Shown one piece after another: positions 23,353 to 34,144 of a stretch of DNA of 64,000 bases. The notes under the pieces were generated by a model. That model was not told where the DNA came from. It saw nothing but the letters and a program-made list of their open reading frames with translations, and ran no database searches. Made by a program: the position numbers and the translations under genes. Within the stretch, counting starts at the first letter, position 1. The number at the start of each line of letters is the position of its first letter. This DNA is from Spirodela intermedia (taxonomy: Eukaryota; Streptophyta; Magnoliopsida; Alismatales; Araceae), in assembly GCA_902729315.2 (NCBI GenBank), contig LR746264.1, positions 3,078,878-3,142,877 on the forward strand. The letters run 5' to 3'.

Positions 23353-24948
23353 ATGTGGAAGCGCTTGGGGCTGCTCGTGGGGTTGGTCGCGGTGGCAACA
23401 CTGATGGCCACCGTTGCCGACGGCCGGCGTCTTGAGAAGGACGTAACCTTGGATGGGAGCCTTGGTGGCGCTACTGGTGGAGTAGGAGCTAGTGATGGTG
23501 CAGGTGGTGGAGCTGGCAGTGGCGCTGGTGGCGGCCCTGGAGGAGGAAAGGGAGTTGGTGGGGGTTCCAGTGGCGGAGCTGGGGGTGGTGCCGGTGGTGG
23601 CGCTGTCGGAGGAGGAAAGGGAGGTGGTGGAGGTGCTGGTCGTGGATATGGGGGTGGTGGCCCCGTCGGAGGAGGGTCGGGAAGCGACGAAGGTGCTAGT
23701 GGCGGAGCTGGGGGTGGTGGCCCCGTCGGCGGAGGGAAGGGAGGCGGTGGAGGTGCTGGGGGTGGTGGCCCCGTCGGAGGAGGGAAGGGAGGTGGTGGAG
23801 GTGCTGGCGGAGGATATGGGGGTGGTGGCCCCGTCGGCGGAGGGAAGGGAGGCGGTGTTGGTGGCGGAGTTGGGGGTGGTGGCCCCGTCGGCGGAGGGAA
23901 GGGAGGCGGTGTTGGTGGCGGAGTTGGGGGTGGTGGCCCCGTCGGAGGAGGGAAGGGAGGCGGGAGGTGCTGGTGGCGGAGTTGGGGTGGTGGCGCCGTC
24001 GGAGGAGGAAAGGAGGCGGTGGAGCTGCTGGTGGAGGATCTGGGGGTGGTGGCGCCGTCGGCGGAGGGGAGGGAGGCGGTGGAGGTGCTGGTGGCGGAGT
24101 TGGGGGTGGTGGCCCCGTCGGAGGAGGAAGGGAGGCGGTGGAGGTTGCTGGTGGCGGAGTTGGGGGTGGTGGCCCCGTGTGCCGGAGCTGGGGGTGGTGG
24201 CCCCGTCGGAGGAGGTGCTGGTGGAGGATTGGGGGTGGTGGCCCCGTCGGCGGAGGGGAGGGAGGCGGTGGAGGTGCTGGTGGAGGATATGGGGGTGGTG
24301 GCCCCGTCGACGGAGGGAAGGGAGGCGGTGGAGGTGCTGGTGGCGGAGTTGGGGGTGGTGGCGCCGTCAGAGGAGGAAAGGGAGGCGGTGTTGGTGGCGG
24401 AATTGGGGGTGGTGGCCCCGTCGGCGGAGGGAAGGGAGGCGGTGGAGGTGCTGGTGGAGGATATGGGGGTGGTGGCCCCGTCGGCGGAGGCAAGGGAGGC
24501 GGTGGAGGCGCTGGTGGCGGAGTTGGGGGTGGTGGCGCCGTCGGAGGAGGAAAGGGAGGCGGTGTTGGTGGCGGAGTTGGGGGTGGTGGCCCAGTCGGAG
24601 GAGGGAAGGGAGGCGGTGGAGGTGCTGGTGGCGGAGTTGGGGGTGGCGGCCCCGTCGGAGGAGGGAAGGGAGGCGGTGGAGGTGCTGGTGGCGGAGTTGG
24701 GGGTGGTGGCGCCGCCGGAGGAAGTAAGGGAGGTGGTGGCCCTGGTGGTGGTGGGGGTGGCGGTGGTGGCAGTGGTGGAGGTAAAGGAGGAGGTGGAACT
24801 GGTGGATCCGGTTGGGGTTACGGAGGTGGTAGTGGCGGCGGCGGAGGCGGAGGCGGTGGCGGAGGAGGCGGGGGTGGCGGTGGAGGTGGAGGAGGAGGCG
24901 GCGGCGGCCTCTAGACTACTCTATGTAAGACCCGACGCTTCACCATAA
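23353..24948 (+). CDS. Glycine-rich wall-type protein A, repeat frame disrupted
   Basis: The start MWKRLGLLVGLVAVATLMAT followed by VADGRRLEKDVTLDG is a clear signal peptide plus a short charged segment, as in secreted class I glycine-rich proteins of plant cell walls. A Gly-rich repeat follows (core GGGGPVGGGKGGG). Near 23960 small deletions against the repeat unit (GGCGGGAGGTGCT for GGCGGTGGAGGTGCT, and others at about 23980, 24011 and 24125) move the frame. The start frame stays open to 24948 but turns into Val/Ala/Glu repeats (VLVAELGVVAP), while the Gly frame continues separately and ends GGGGGL at 24914. Either the gene is damaged or the repeat was mis-assembled. An AATAAA at 24994 may serve as poly(A) signal. 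Paralogue of the inverted copy at 41930-42906. Confidence 0.65.
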   Translation: MWKRLGLLVGLVAVATLMATVADGRRLEKDVTLDGSLGGATGGVGASDGAGGGAGSGAGGGPGGGKGVGGGSSGGAGGGAGGGAVGGGKGGGGGAGRGYGGGGPVGGGSGSDEGASGGAGGGGPVGGGKGGGGGAGGGGPVGGGKGGGGGAGGGYGGGGPVGGGKGGGVGGGVGGGGPVGGGKGGGVGGGVGGGGPVGGGKGGGRCWWRSWGGGAVGGGKEAVELLVEDLGVVAPSAEGREAVEVLVAELGVVAPSEEEGRRWRLLVAELGVVAPCAGAGGGGPVGGGAGGGLGVVAPSAEGREAVEVLVEDMGVVAPSTEGREAVEVLVAELGVVAPSEEEREAVLVAELGVVAPSAEGREAVEVLVEDMGVVAPSAEAREAVEALVAELGVVAPSEEEREAVLVAELGVVAQSEEGREAVEVLVAELGVAAPSEEGREAVEVLVAELGVVAPPEEVREVVALVVVGVAVVAVVEVKEEVELVDPVGVTEVVVAAAEAEAVAEEAGVAVEVEEEAAAASRLLYVRPDASP

Positions 24949-25552
24949 TCTCTGGTAGCGGGCAGAGTGCATGAAGCTATGAGTATGGCATGAAATAAAC
25001 GAACGAGGTTTCGCCTCTCAGTTCATCTTTTAGGTCCGAACTACACCCGTATATGCCCGGGCTTTTAGGGCTCACAGAGGGTGATGAACAGGGGGGAAGG
25101 GGGATGATCATGGGGGTTGATCGAACAGAAAGTCAGAGCCCGCCGGTGGGTCGGTCGATAAAGCCGAGTGGGGGAGTGAAATCACGGTGGCGTCTTGCTG
25201 ACGATGCAACACCGAACGCCGATCACGTAAGAAGGAAATCCATGCACGCAACTGCATGGATTTAGACGGGTAACCTGGAGAGTCGCAGAGCGCAAAGATA
25301 GTAGGACAGGCGCAGAGAGAGAGAGAGAGAGAGAGGAAGGTCAGGACTCGTGGACTTTTGGAGCTCGCAGAGCCATGGACGTATCGCCCTCCTCTTCGGA
25401 CCCACAATGAAATGGATTGATTGCAGGGGTTGGCTTGGACTCGAGGGGGAAGGGAGATCTGCCCTATAAGAAGAACCCCCGTGGCTGCTGCCCACCACCA
25501 CCTCGGTACAGAGAACCTCTCCTTCTGCTCTGTTGTTCTCTCCTGAGTGAAG

Positions 25553-26380
25553 ATGGGGAAGGGTTTGAGAAGCCTAGGGTTTCTGGTGGTGGCGGTGGTA
25601 GTGGCGGCGGTGCTGATGGCCGCCATAGCCGACGGCAGGCATCTTCAGGAGGATGTGGTGTTGGACGGTGGTGGCTCCGCCGGAGGGACTGGGGCGGGTG
25701 AAGGTGGTGGAGGCGGCAGTAGTAGAGGTTACGGAGGAGGAAAGGGAGAAGGGGGAGGGAACGTTGGTGGCTCCGCCGGAGGGACTGGGGCGGGTGAAGG
25801 TGGTGGAGGAGGCAGCGGTAGAGGTTACGGAGGAGGAAAGGGAGAAGGGGGAGGGAACGGTGGTGGCTCCGCCGGAGGGACTGGGGCGGGTGAAGGTGGT
25901 GGAGGCGGCAGCGGTAGAGGTTACGGAGGAGGAAAGGGAGAAGGGGGAGGGAACGGTGGTGGCTCCGCCGGAGGGACTGGGGTGGGTGAAGGTGGTGGAG
26001 GCGGCAGCGGTAGAGGTTACGGAGGAGGAAAGGGAGAAGGGGGAGGGAATGGTGGTGGAAGTGGTGGAGGGAACGGTGGTGGCTATGGCTATGGTTGGGG
26101 CTGTGGAGGCGGTGGAGGGTATGGTCATGGCGCTGGAGCTGGTTGGGGACATGGTGGCGGTGGCGGTGGCGGCGGGGGAGGAGGCGAAGGTGAAGGCGAA
26201 GGTTATGGGCGTGGTGACGGTGGTGGCCATGGCGGAGGCGACGGGCAAGTTGGTGGCCGTGGTGGAGGTGGAAACGAAGGCTATGGGCACGGCGGCAGCC
26301 GTGGCGGAGGCTATGGCCGTGGCCGTGGTGGAGGAGAAGGCTATGATGGCCGGGGTGGTGGCGATGGCGGCGGCCTCTAG
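25553..26380 (+). CDS. Glycine-rich wall-type protein B, intact
   Basis: A single open exon of 275 residues. MGKGLRSLGFLVVAVVVAAV and LMAAIADGRHLQEDVVLDG form a signal peptide and a short mature N-terminus like that of gene A. Four tandem 32-residue units (GGSAGGTGAGEGGGGGSGRG, then YGGGKGEGGGNG) follow, with a 96-bp DNA period from about 25675. After these comes a Gly/Tyr/His-rich tail (GGGYGYGWGCGGGGGYGHG, ending DGGGL). Such proteins are usually structural wall proteins, with Tyr available for cross-linking. The TATA element is at 25465-25470 and AATAAA at 26503. The ATG chosen is the first one followed by a signal peptide. Its inverted paralogue at 40752-41285 has only about one repeat unit. 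Confidence 0.85.
   Translation: MGKGLRSLGFLVVAVVVAAVLMAAIADGRHLQEDVVLDGGGSAGGTGAGEGGGGGSSRGYGGGKGEGGGNVGGSAGGTGAGEGGGGGSGRGYGGGKGEGGGNGGGSAGGTGAGEGGGGGSGRGYGGGKGEGGGNGGGSAGGTGVGEGGGGGSGRGYGGGKGEGGGNGGGSGGGNGGGYGYGWGCGGGGGYGHGAGAGWGHGGGGGGGGGGGEGEGEGYGRGDGGGHGGGDGQVGGRGGGGNEGYGHGGSRGGGYGRGRGGGEGYDGRGGGDGGGL
25675..26049 (+). repeat. 96-bp coding minisatellite of gene B
   Basis: The landmark CTCCGCCGGAGGGACTGGGG recurs at 25675, 25771, 25867 and 25963, an exact 96-bp step, with very few differences between units. The high identity suggests recent expansion. Confidence 0.9.
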
Positions 26381-26930
26381 ACCTTAATGGCCCCCGTTTC
26401 GGCCTATGTGATAAAAAACCACGGACTGCACTATCATCTCTAGATTTGCAGGGAGCGTGATGAGCGCCATGTACGTGTATGAAAGCAATAAGTATGGCAC
26501 GAAATAAAGGACGGGCCTTAGTCCCCTCAAGCCATCTCCTCCCTCCAACCTTCCTCCTCCCATTCTTCAACTAAAGACTTAGATGGGCTTCGGCTGCGAT
26601 CACGGATCATACGATTTAACACGCAATTAGGATTTTTTTCCTGCAGTTTATGAGCTCACTCATCACTGAAAGGGCCTCCTAGATAATCATCTAAGTTAAT
26701 TCTCTACGAGGTAAATGGTCAATGCTCTTTGTCGGTCGCTGAATAGTTTATGAGAGCTCAGGCGCATGTCATTTCATGGGCTTTTGATCTCATCATCGAG
26801 CGAATAAATCATCATAAAATTCATATTTTATATCATAAATTTGTGCTAACGTCACTAAATATATAAGTCGCAATTGTTATGAGGAGAGTTTGTGCCAATG
26901 AGAACAATTGAAAGAGATGGCCTAATTCAT

Positions 26931-27535
26931 ATGGTTGATGATATGGTTATGATGTGGTCATCATTTGAGATCATACTCTAAGTCCTAGCATGGTGTAATG
27001 CGATCATGTATTTGAGGATTTTAGGTGGTCATGGTCTAAGTGAGGGCCCTAGCTTTCTTTGTTGCTTAATATTCTTTATCGTTGGGGAGCCAATTTTGAT
27101 ATGGTTATGATGTGGTCATCATTTGAGATCATACTCTAAGTCCTATGGTTGATGATATGGTTATGATGTGGTCATCATTTGAGATCATACTCTTAAGTCC
27201 TAGCATGGTGTAATGCGATCATGTATTTGAGGATTTTAGGTGGTCATGGTCTAAGTGAGGGCCCTAGCTTTCTTTGTTGCTTAATATTCTTTATCGTTGG
27301 GGAGCCAATTTTGATATGGTTATGATGTGGTCATCATTTGAGATCATACTCTAAGTCCTATGGTTGATGATATGGTTATGATGTGGTCATCATTTGAGAT
27401 CATACTCTAAGTCCTAGCATGGTGTAATGCGATCATGTATTTGAGGATTTTAGGTGGTCATGGTCTAAGTGAGGGCCCTACCTTTCTTTGTTGCTTAATA
27501 TTCTTTATCGTTGGGGAGCCAATTTTGATGCAGGG
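26931..27535 (+). repeat. Tandem array, about 2.8 copies of a 215-bp unit
   Basis: GCATGGTGTAATGCGATCAT recurs at 26988, 27203 and 27417 (steps of 215 and 214 bp). Neighbouring segments (TTTGAGGATTTTAGGTGGTC and TATCGTTGGGGAGCCAATTT) repeat in the same order and are almost identical. Inside each complete unit a 45-base piece (ATATGGTTATGATGTGGTCA onward) occurs twice. No coding function is visible. Confidence 0.9.
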
Positions 27536-27908
27536 AGCCCTCTGAATAGCTTATAGCTGGCAAAGGTATGAAGAGGCATGCTTTGATACTGAGAGAGGAG
27601 AAGAACGGAAATTAGGGAAGAGAGAGGAGCATAGATAGAGAACGACTGTGTGAGAGACAGTGAGTGAGGAGAGGGGAGGGAGAGAGAGAGGAGTGTAAAA
27701 TGGTGCAGGCCTACGAGAGCGATAATCAATGGCAGTCCGTCCTCTGCTTGGGCATATTCAGAATATTCAAAACCATTAAACCTCGTCCATCACAAGTTGA
27801 GGAGCTCTCGTCTGCCTGTGGATAAACGCACTAGGCGGAAGGAAGGACAAGGTTTGACACTACCGGGGGGCTCCCACTCTCTCATACTGTTCCCTCTACT
27901 TCTGCCTC

Positions 27909-27994
<86 letters not shown>

Positions 27995-28141
27995 ATCTTC
28001 TTCACGCCCTTTCTGTCCGTCGCAGCTTGTTGGATGAGACCAGACCATTGGTTCACAAAATAGCTAAGATTTGATATATATGCGAAGAGTACAAGCGATA
28101 GGGAACTCTTCTATGCTCCGCAGAGTTCCATCGGGCCCTGC
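27536..28141. other. 3' flank of the stachyose synthase-like gene with a long CT tract
   Basis: No gene is seen. A CT microsatellite of about 74 bases lies at 27912-27985. The stretch nearest 28141 should be the 3' untranslated region of the minus-strand gene. Confidence 0.5.
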
Positions 28142-30950
28142 TCAGTACGTGAAGGAGAGGTCAGAAACGCCGCCATCTTCCTCCTTCCACGGCAGCCGCA
28201 CTGTGAGCTTCCCGTCGCCGGCGAGCCACTCGCACCCCACCACCAACCCATTCAAACTCACCTCCCTCGGCTTCTCGCTCGAGAAGGCCAAGAACGTTCC
28301 GCCACCTTTGACCTTCACTCTGACGCTCCCACCGCCGGCCGCGACCTCCGCCATCTCCAGTATTGCACCGCCGCTGTTGAACATGCCGGCGAGCCCCACC
28401 GCGGCGAACCTGGCGCCGCCGTGGAGCCGCCGGACGGGAGACAAGGTGAAGATCTCGAAGGAAGATGGCAAAAGGGTGATCTCGATGGGCTCCGTCTTGG
28501 GGCTGGACAGGAGAAGCTTCTTCTGCTGGCTGAGGTAGACGGCGTACTCCTCTGCGCTGCCCATGCCGCCGGCAGCCTCCGCCGCCTGGTCCCATTCGAC
28601 GTCCGAAACGTGGACTCCGCCGGCCACCGGCTTGTAGCAGTGGGGGTACCCCCTGATCCGCCGCTCCTCGGGGTCCCATCCTCCGCCCTGGCAGTTGAAG
28701 GTCCCCACAACTCCGCCGTACTGTGGAAGGAGGAAGAAGATGATCGGAATTTTGGGTTTCTGTGGAGGAGGAAGATGATGATGATGATGGGCATTCTCAG
28801 CTTACCTTGTTTAGGTTCCAGATCTTGAGTAGTGTCCGTCCATCGAAGAGGGGGTTGTGGAAGAGGCAGTCTCTGGTGGGTAGGGCGAAATGGAAGCAGC
28901 GGGGGACGGTGCCGTCGGGGAAGACCAGCTGCTGGAGGAGGGTGAAGTCATGCGAGCCGACAGCGTCGCTGACGTAGACGGGCCCGCCGGAGATGGCGCG
29001 GGAGGCGGCGTGGAAGACGGCACAGAGGTGGTCGGACTGGAACATGTCCCAGTCGGGGAGCAGGATCTGGCCCATCCACAGGCTGTTGTAGGCGCAGTGC
29101 ACCATATGCACTCCCTGCAACCAGAAGGCCCCCAGAGGGTCCCCGTTCGGATCCTGGAACCAGAAGTCATCCCCTGCGCCGCCGCAGAAGCGCCGCCGTC
29201 AGTGAACTTCTCCTTCTTCTTGTTTTTCTTCTTCTTATCCTCCGCCTCCTCTGGCAGGAGCAATTCAATGGGGAGGAGCTCACCTGCTCTGCCGAGGGCG
29301 ATCTGCCGGGTGCCGAGGAAAAAGAAGTCGTTGCACTGCTGCATGCTGGCGAGGAGTCCCGTTCCGGCGAAGTTCTTCGCGAGGGACCTTGTCAACCCCT
29401 CGTAGTACCTCCGGGCGAGCTCCACCCTGCCGCCGTGCTCCTCGCAGAGGTACTCCAGCGTCTGCGATGGGGAGTCGCCGCTGGGGTCAACGGCGACGGC
29501 GGAGGAGGAAGAAGAAGAGGAACCGGAAGCTGAAGAAGCTTACGTGGATGACGTCAACTTTGACCCCTGTAATGCCGGACTCGGCGAGATGGGAGTGCAT
29601 TGACTCGTAGAGCTCCGCCGCCAGCTCCGGCCGGACCAGGCCAACGCCGCCGTCAACGATTTTCACCACGGCGAGGTCCTCCATCGTCCCCTCCAGCCCC
29701 GGCGAGACAGTGGCGTTGATCACCGTCGCCTCCAGGTGGGTGGCCCCAGGTTTCACACCTCCCCACGCCCCGCAGAGAGCATGCCACATGTAGATATCCT
29801 CCACACCAGGAAACCTCTTCCTCAGATCCTTGACGAACCCCTTCAATCCTCCTCCACCGGCGGCGCTGCCGCCTCCGCCGGCCGCGCCGACGAGGGGATT
29901 CATCTTCTCACGCAGCTTCTCTCTCAGGAGGCCAATCTTCGCCTCGTCGTTGGCCTTCTCAGCCTGCTCCAGCTCGATGGCCATGGCGATCAGAAGCTTG
30001 ACCCTCTCGGGGTCGAAACCAGCGCCGGTTGCAGAAAAGAACTCCCCCTCCTTATAGGACCTGAACTTGTCGCCCTCCTCGAATCTGCAGAGCCTCGCCG
30101 TCATCTGGGTTCCCCCTAAAACAAGGCTCTCCCCCGGTGGGGATTCCTCGTCGTCTTCCTTGACGCTCTGCCAGCCGTCGTCGATGATGACGAACCTCGG
30201 CGGCGCGCCGCCGGCGACGAAGCTCTCCAGGCCGCTCCAGACTCCGGCGGGGTCCACCGTGAGGTAGAAGGCGTCCCAAGTGCACCACCCGAACTTGCCC
30301 ATCAGCGGCGCCGCCGGCTTTTCCTCCGCCAGTCTGAACGAGTTGAGGTGAACCCTCGCCGCCGCGAAGGCTTCCCTCATGAGGTTGTAAGGATTGTCGC
30401 AGACATGGAGGTAGGCTATGGAGCGGAAGCTCGCCGCCGTGACGCGGGTCGACCCGCTTTCTGCGCAGAGGAGGACTTCGCCTGCGGAGGCGGCGGTGCC
30501 GGCGGGGTGGAGGGCGGCGCGGAAGCTCCCTTCGATGAGGGGGAGGACGACGACGAAGGAGGAAAGCTCGGGGACCTCCAGGAGAAGCCACTGGGTCTCC
30601 ATCTGCAGGTCGGAGCTTGATTTCCCCGTCCACATGGTCGACCACCACGTCTTGAACCTGAAGATGCTGAGAAATCTCCGGTCGGTGAAGCTCCCCAAGG
30701 AGGTGGTCGCCCTGTCGGAGGGCTCGCCGACGGTGAACCCCAGGAACCCGCCGCGGCTGGCCCGCTGCCGGACTCGCCGGAGCAACGCCGGCGGCGCGTC
30801 GGAAGACCCGCAAACGGCATCGAAGCTACTGAGGGTGACGTTCCCGGGGACGCCGGAGAAGAGAGCCACCCCGCCGACGGCGAGCTCCCCTCCCGACAGC
30901 GAGAAGCCCTCGGCTGAGGCGGCGCCGCCCCCCCCCTTCTGCGGCGCCAT
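28142..30950 (-). CDS. Stachyose/raffinose synthase-like galactosyltransferase
   Basis: Four exons on the minus strand join in frame: 30950-29544, 29461-29284, 29173-28806 and 28720-28142, giving 843 residues, a stachyose-synthase-like length. The family marks are complete: FGWCTWDAFYLTVDPAGVWS, RFVIIDDGWQSVKEDDEE, IYMWHALCGAWGGVKPGATH, GVKVDVIH with Asp466 as the expected nucleophile, and LPDWDMFQSDH with Asp576 as the expected acid/base (glycoside hydrolase family 36 type). An insertion of about 80 residues between the DDGWQ and YMWHAL motifs, with the helix EQAEKANDEAKIGLLREKLR, is typical of stachyose synthase and long raffinose synthases and absent from short alkaline alpha-galactosidases. 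The enzyme would move galactose from galactinol to raffinose or sucrose in the cytosol, for storage, phloem transport or stress protection. Which acceptor it prefers cannot be read from the sequence. A G-box lies about 80 bases upstream of the start. Confidence 0.9.
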
Positions 30951-31641
30951 GGGGAGAAGCAGAGGGGAATGGAAAGCGAACCATGTGGTCAGCTTATCGG
31001 TTGCTCCGTGTCTTCCTCAGACGGGCCACGTGTTGCATCCCCCGTTGAAAGCCAGCCATTAGCTTCGTCGCAGAGGGAAATTAGAAGTAAAAACCAGAGG
31101 ATGAAGGTAGAAGACGAAGCAGAAGGCAGGTCATGGAGACCCCAGTGGATCCCGCCACCTGTCCTGGCACTTTCTCCCAGTTCCTGTTCCTCTTTCTCTC
31201 TCCTCTCTCTCTCTCTCTCTCTCCTGGTCTCTCTGTGGGAGGTCAGATTTTCTTCGCATTTATACTATTTATATATAATTCAAGATATTTGGGTTAATCT
31301 ACATTATCTTGCTGCTCGTATTGTTCGCAGGCTTATCGTATTTTTAGAAAAAAAAAAATTATTTAACTAGTTCCGATATTAAGCGTTATTATAGGTTTTC
31401 TCTTGATTTAATAAAATTACGGTGATTGGAGCCGTTCTTTCTGTGTTCCTCTTCCACTGCAATGATAGCGCTGGATTTGATGGTCCTCAGATGGACGGCT
31501 ACGATGAAGGCTTTAGCTTGTTCCTGGTGGAAAAACAGGGTTTTAGGAGTTGCAAGCTCTCTTGCCCGCTCTGCAACGAGAGACGGTGAACGAGATCGTC
31601 GCAGCAGCCGCGGTAGGAGGAGAGCAGAAAGGGAAGCAGCC
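30951..31641. promoter_or_regulatory. Head-to-head promoter region with a G-box
   Basis: 691 bases separate the ATG of the stachyose synthase-like gene (minus) from that of Sm protein E (plus). GGCCACGTGTTG at about 31024-31035 contains the palindromic CACGTG core (31027-31032) bound by bZIP and bHLH factors. It is close to the galactosyltransferase side, which fits the known stress/ABA response of this pathway. A CT tract lies at 31198-31223. Direction of action is inferred. Confidence 0.5.
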
Positions 31642-34144
31642 ATGGCGACCACCAAGATTCAGAAGATCATGACCCAGCCCATTGTACGCTCCCGATCCAT
31701 CAGTTTTTTGTTGTTATATCTTTCTTCCGAGCGATTAACCCCTTCTCCGCTTTTCCTGGTGGTCGTGCTCTTCCCTGCGTGTCGGTGGGATGTCGGAGCA
31801 TAGAACCTCATCTTCAGGTTTCTTCAGAGTGTAAGAATTTCTTTCACCCGCCCCATCTCTCTGACGCCGTTCATTCGCTGAATACCGTTCTTTGACGTTC
31901 TTCGATTTTGGGCTTCATTCAGAAAGCGCGCATCCAGATTTGGCTGTTCGAGCAGAAGGACCTGCGAATCGAAGGGCGTATCATTGTACGTTTCTCTCAC
32001 CTCCGCTTTCTGTCTTTGCTGATGATGCCAGTCTTTCCGTGTTAAATCCTAGTTCTAGGGTTTTGAATCTACACACAGGCCAGGTAATCAAAACAGAAGC
32101 CAATTAGACCTCGCATTTTTTCTAATGCCTAGCTGCGGCCTGGTATGCTTTTTGTTGCGTCGTTTTTCTTCATACTTTTGCTCAGAGTTGCTTCTGAGGG
32201 CAGGTGGACGGTGGGTGGGGGGTGGATTTTGGGATTCCGCCAGGAGAGTGAGACTTCCTGTCGAGCGTCAGCTCATCTTCATGACTAGATTTACCGATCC
32301 AACATGTTCGCCATGCGCAGGCATGAGTAATTTCCTGGGGAAAAATAAATATCATGCTTGGAAAAGTGAGGATTTGTGGGATATGTGAACCTCAATGAGT
32401 AAGTCTTCAAGCAATCAGTGACAAGTAAGATCTCAATCAGTATGCTGCCTTACCTTGAAAGAAGAAGATGGATGGCGATGGTCCTTCTGACCACGTTGTT
32501 CCCCTCACAGTGTGAGACAACTTGGGGATGGTTGACTGCATCCCCTGTTGACCTCTTTCAATGAACATTTGACGTACGTGGTAGATATCGCCGTCAATGG
32601 CACATTCCGTTGGGGGAGTTGCCTGAGGTGTTGTTGCTTTGAGAAACCATTTTACGTAATGAGTGAGATGGATTACTTTTTAGTTCAAATGCTATGCAAA
32701 GTTACATCATCCTCTATAGCTTAAGAGTAGATATTTTTAGGAAGACGAAAAGGCATCTTCCCATGTAGCTGGAAGATGAATATAACAAAAATGCCCGAAA
32801 AGGATAAATTATGTGTTTGAGCGTGTCATGTACAAAACTCTGCTATATTTCATCCATGGTTTGAAGAAATCTCTGTTTCTCTCGCCAAAATAGTTGTAAG
32901 CACTGATTGGTGATAAAAGGTGGACCCTCCCGAGCGCTACTACACCGATCTTTAACGGCTGACAGTTCATCATTAATATCCAGTTGGAGACTTAAAGTGT
33001 AGCTTTTGTTTTTCAAGTAGATCGAACTCTTAACAGGTATTTTCCAACCATCAGTTCAACATTGCAGTTTATTTAATAGATGATAATATCGCACCTAGAT
33101 TGCAATAAGATGGCTCTTTACTGATTTAGACATGCACCCTTTTTAAGCAAGTGATTTTGAAAACGATAATATGCATGGATTGATGTATGTAAGTAGTTAG
33201 GATAAATTATTTTAGTTAAAAGTTCTTTGTGAAAATGGAAAGAAATCTCTGGGAGAAAAGCTTTAGGGAGAGGAGAAAAACTGAAGATCTGGATCAAGAT
33301 CAGTATCAGGATCATCCATTATCATGGTTTATTGGTGATTCACAATTATCCTGATGCTGCTTTATTGCTCAGTCGGTGTATGAATTATTAAAGCTTATTT
33401 TAGGATTGATACCATCTGATGGGAGGGGGGAGAGTAAATCTGACCCATCCACCAGCTCCGAAAATAGTTTCAACGGGAATCAGAATAACTAAGCGCCAGT
33501 ATCTGGAATGGCTTTATTCATCATGTTGTTCATTAGTGCCTAGTAGGTTATCTTGAACCTTGACGGAAACTCCCCCTTTGTTCTACGCATCCAGGGAAGA
33601 AAAAACGCATCTGCTCGCGTTGTGTGAGAGATTATACCCGGCTTGAACTCTTCTTTTCTTCCTCTTTTGGATTATAATCTCTTGAAGCAGTTGATGCCTG
33701 TCACCAGAAGTAGATGGTGAATGAAAGCTTGCTACATAGATAAATGAATGAATGAATGAATGAATGAATCTGGGGTTAAGTTTCGTATGATTTGGAAGAT
33801 AGTTCGACTCCCAGTCTCATCTCTACCTCCCTTGGCAGGGCTTCGACGAGTACATGAACTTGGTTCTGGACGACGCTGAGGAGGTCAACATCAAGAAGAA
33901 GACCAGGAAGTCTCTGGGTAAGAAGACCAGGAATCCCCCTCTCGTTTCGTCTCATGTATCCTCGTCTCTTGACTAATCTTTCTGTGCTCCGTTTCTAGGG
34001 AGAATTCTTCTCAAAGGTGACAACATCACACTGATGCAGAACACGTGAGCCCTCCCCCCCCCCCCCAATCTCTCTCCTCTCTCTACTCTCTCTCTCTCTC
34101 TCTCATCTGGGTGTTGTTTTCCTGGTCGTTGCAGGGGGAAATGA
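31642..34144 (+). CDS. SNRPE: Small nuclear ribonucleoprotein E (Sm protein E)
   Basis: Six exons join in frame: 31642-31683, 31804-31830, 31923-31985, 33839-33917, 33999-34044 and 34135-34144, giving 88 residues, the usual plant SmE length. The protein reads [81 protein letters not shown] and MQNTGK. The Sm1 motif ([23 protein letters not shown]) and Sm2 motif ([10 protein letters not shown]) are complete. SmE is one of the seven Sm core proteins of spliceosomal snRNPs. Intron 3 is 1.85 kb, while two exons are only 27 and 10 bases long. All splice sites are GT-AG. Confidence 0.95.

Larger units (their letters stand above)
22461..26735 (+). repeat. Left arm of a large inverted duplication
   Basis: This segment matches the reverse complement of 40385-43652. 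The outer edge shows GACCCGTGAGAGAGTACCGT at about 22509, and its reverse complement lies near 43584-43606. The inner edge shows CTAAGTTAATTCTCTACGAG at about 26691, with its reverse complement near 40408-40430. The two glycine-rich genes and their TATA regions correspond in mirror order. The arm is about 1 kb longer than the right one, largely because the gene repeats are longer here. Edges are by eye. Confidence 0.85.

Noticed and set aside
23696-24493. Minus-strand Pro-rich frame resembling an extensin
   Set aside because: It lacks a signal peptide and Ser-Pro4 motifs, and is the complement of the glycine-rich repeat.
25464-26570. Minus-strand His/Leu-rich frame of 368 codons
   Set aside because: Shadow of gene B repeats. 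No start context, no domain.
26931-27535. CRISPR-like repeat array
   Set aside because: Units are 215 bp, directly adjoining and without short spacers; this is a eukaryotic tandem repeat.
28161-30813. Long alternative frames across the galactosyltransferase exons on both strands
   Set aside because: High GC leaves shadow frames open; only one frame carries the family motifs and fits the splice sites.
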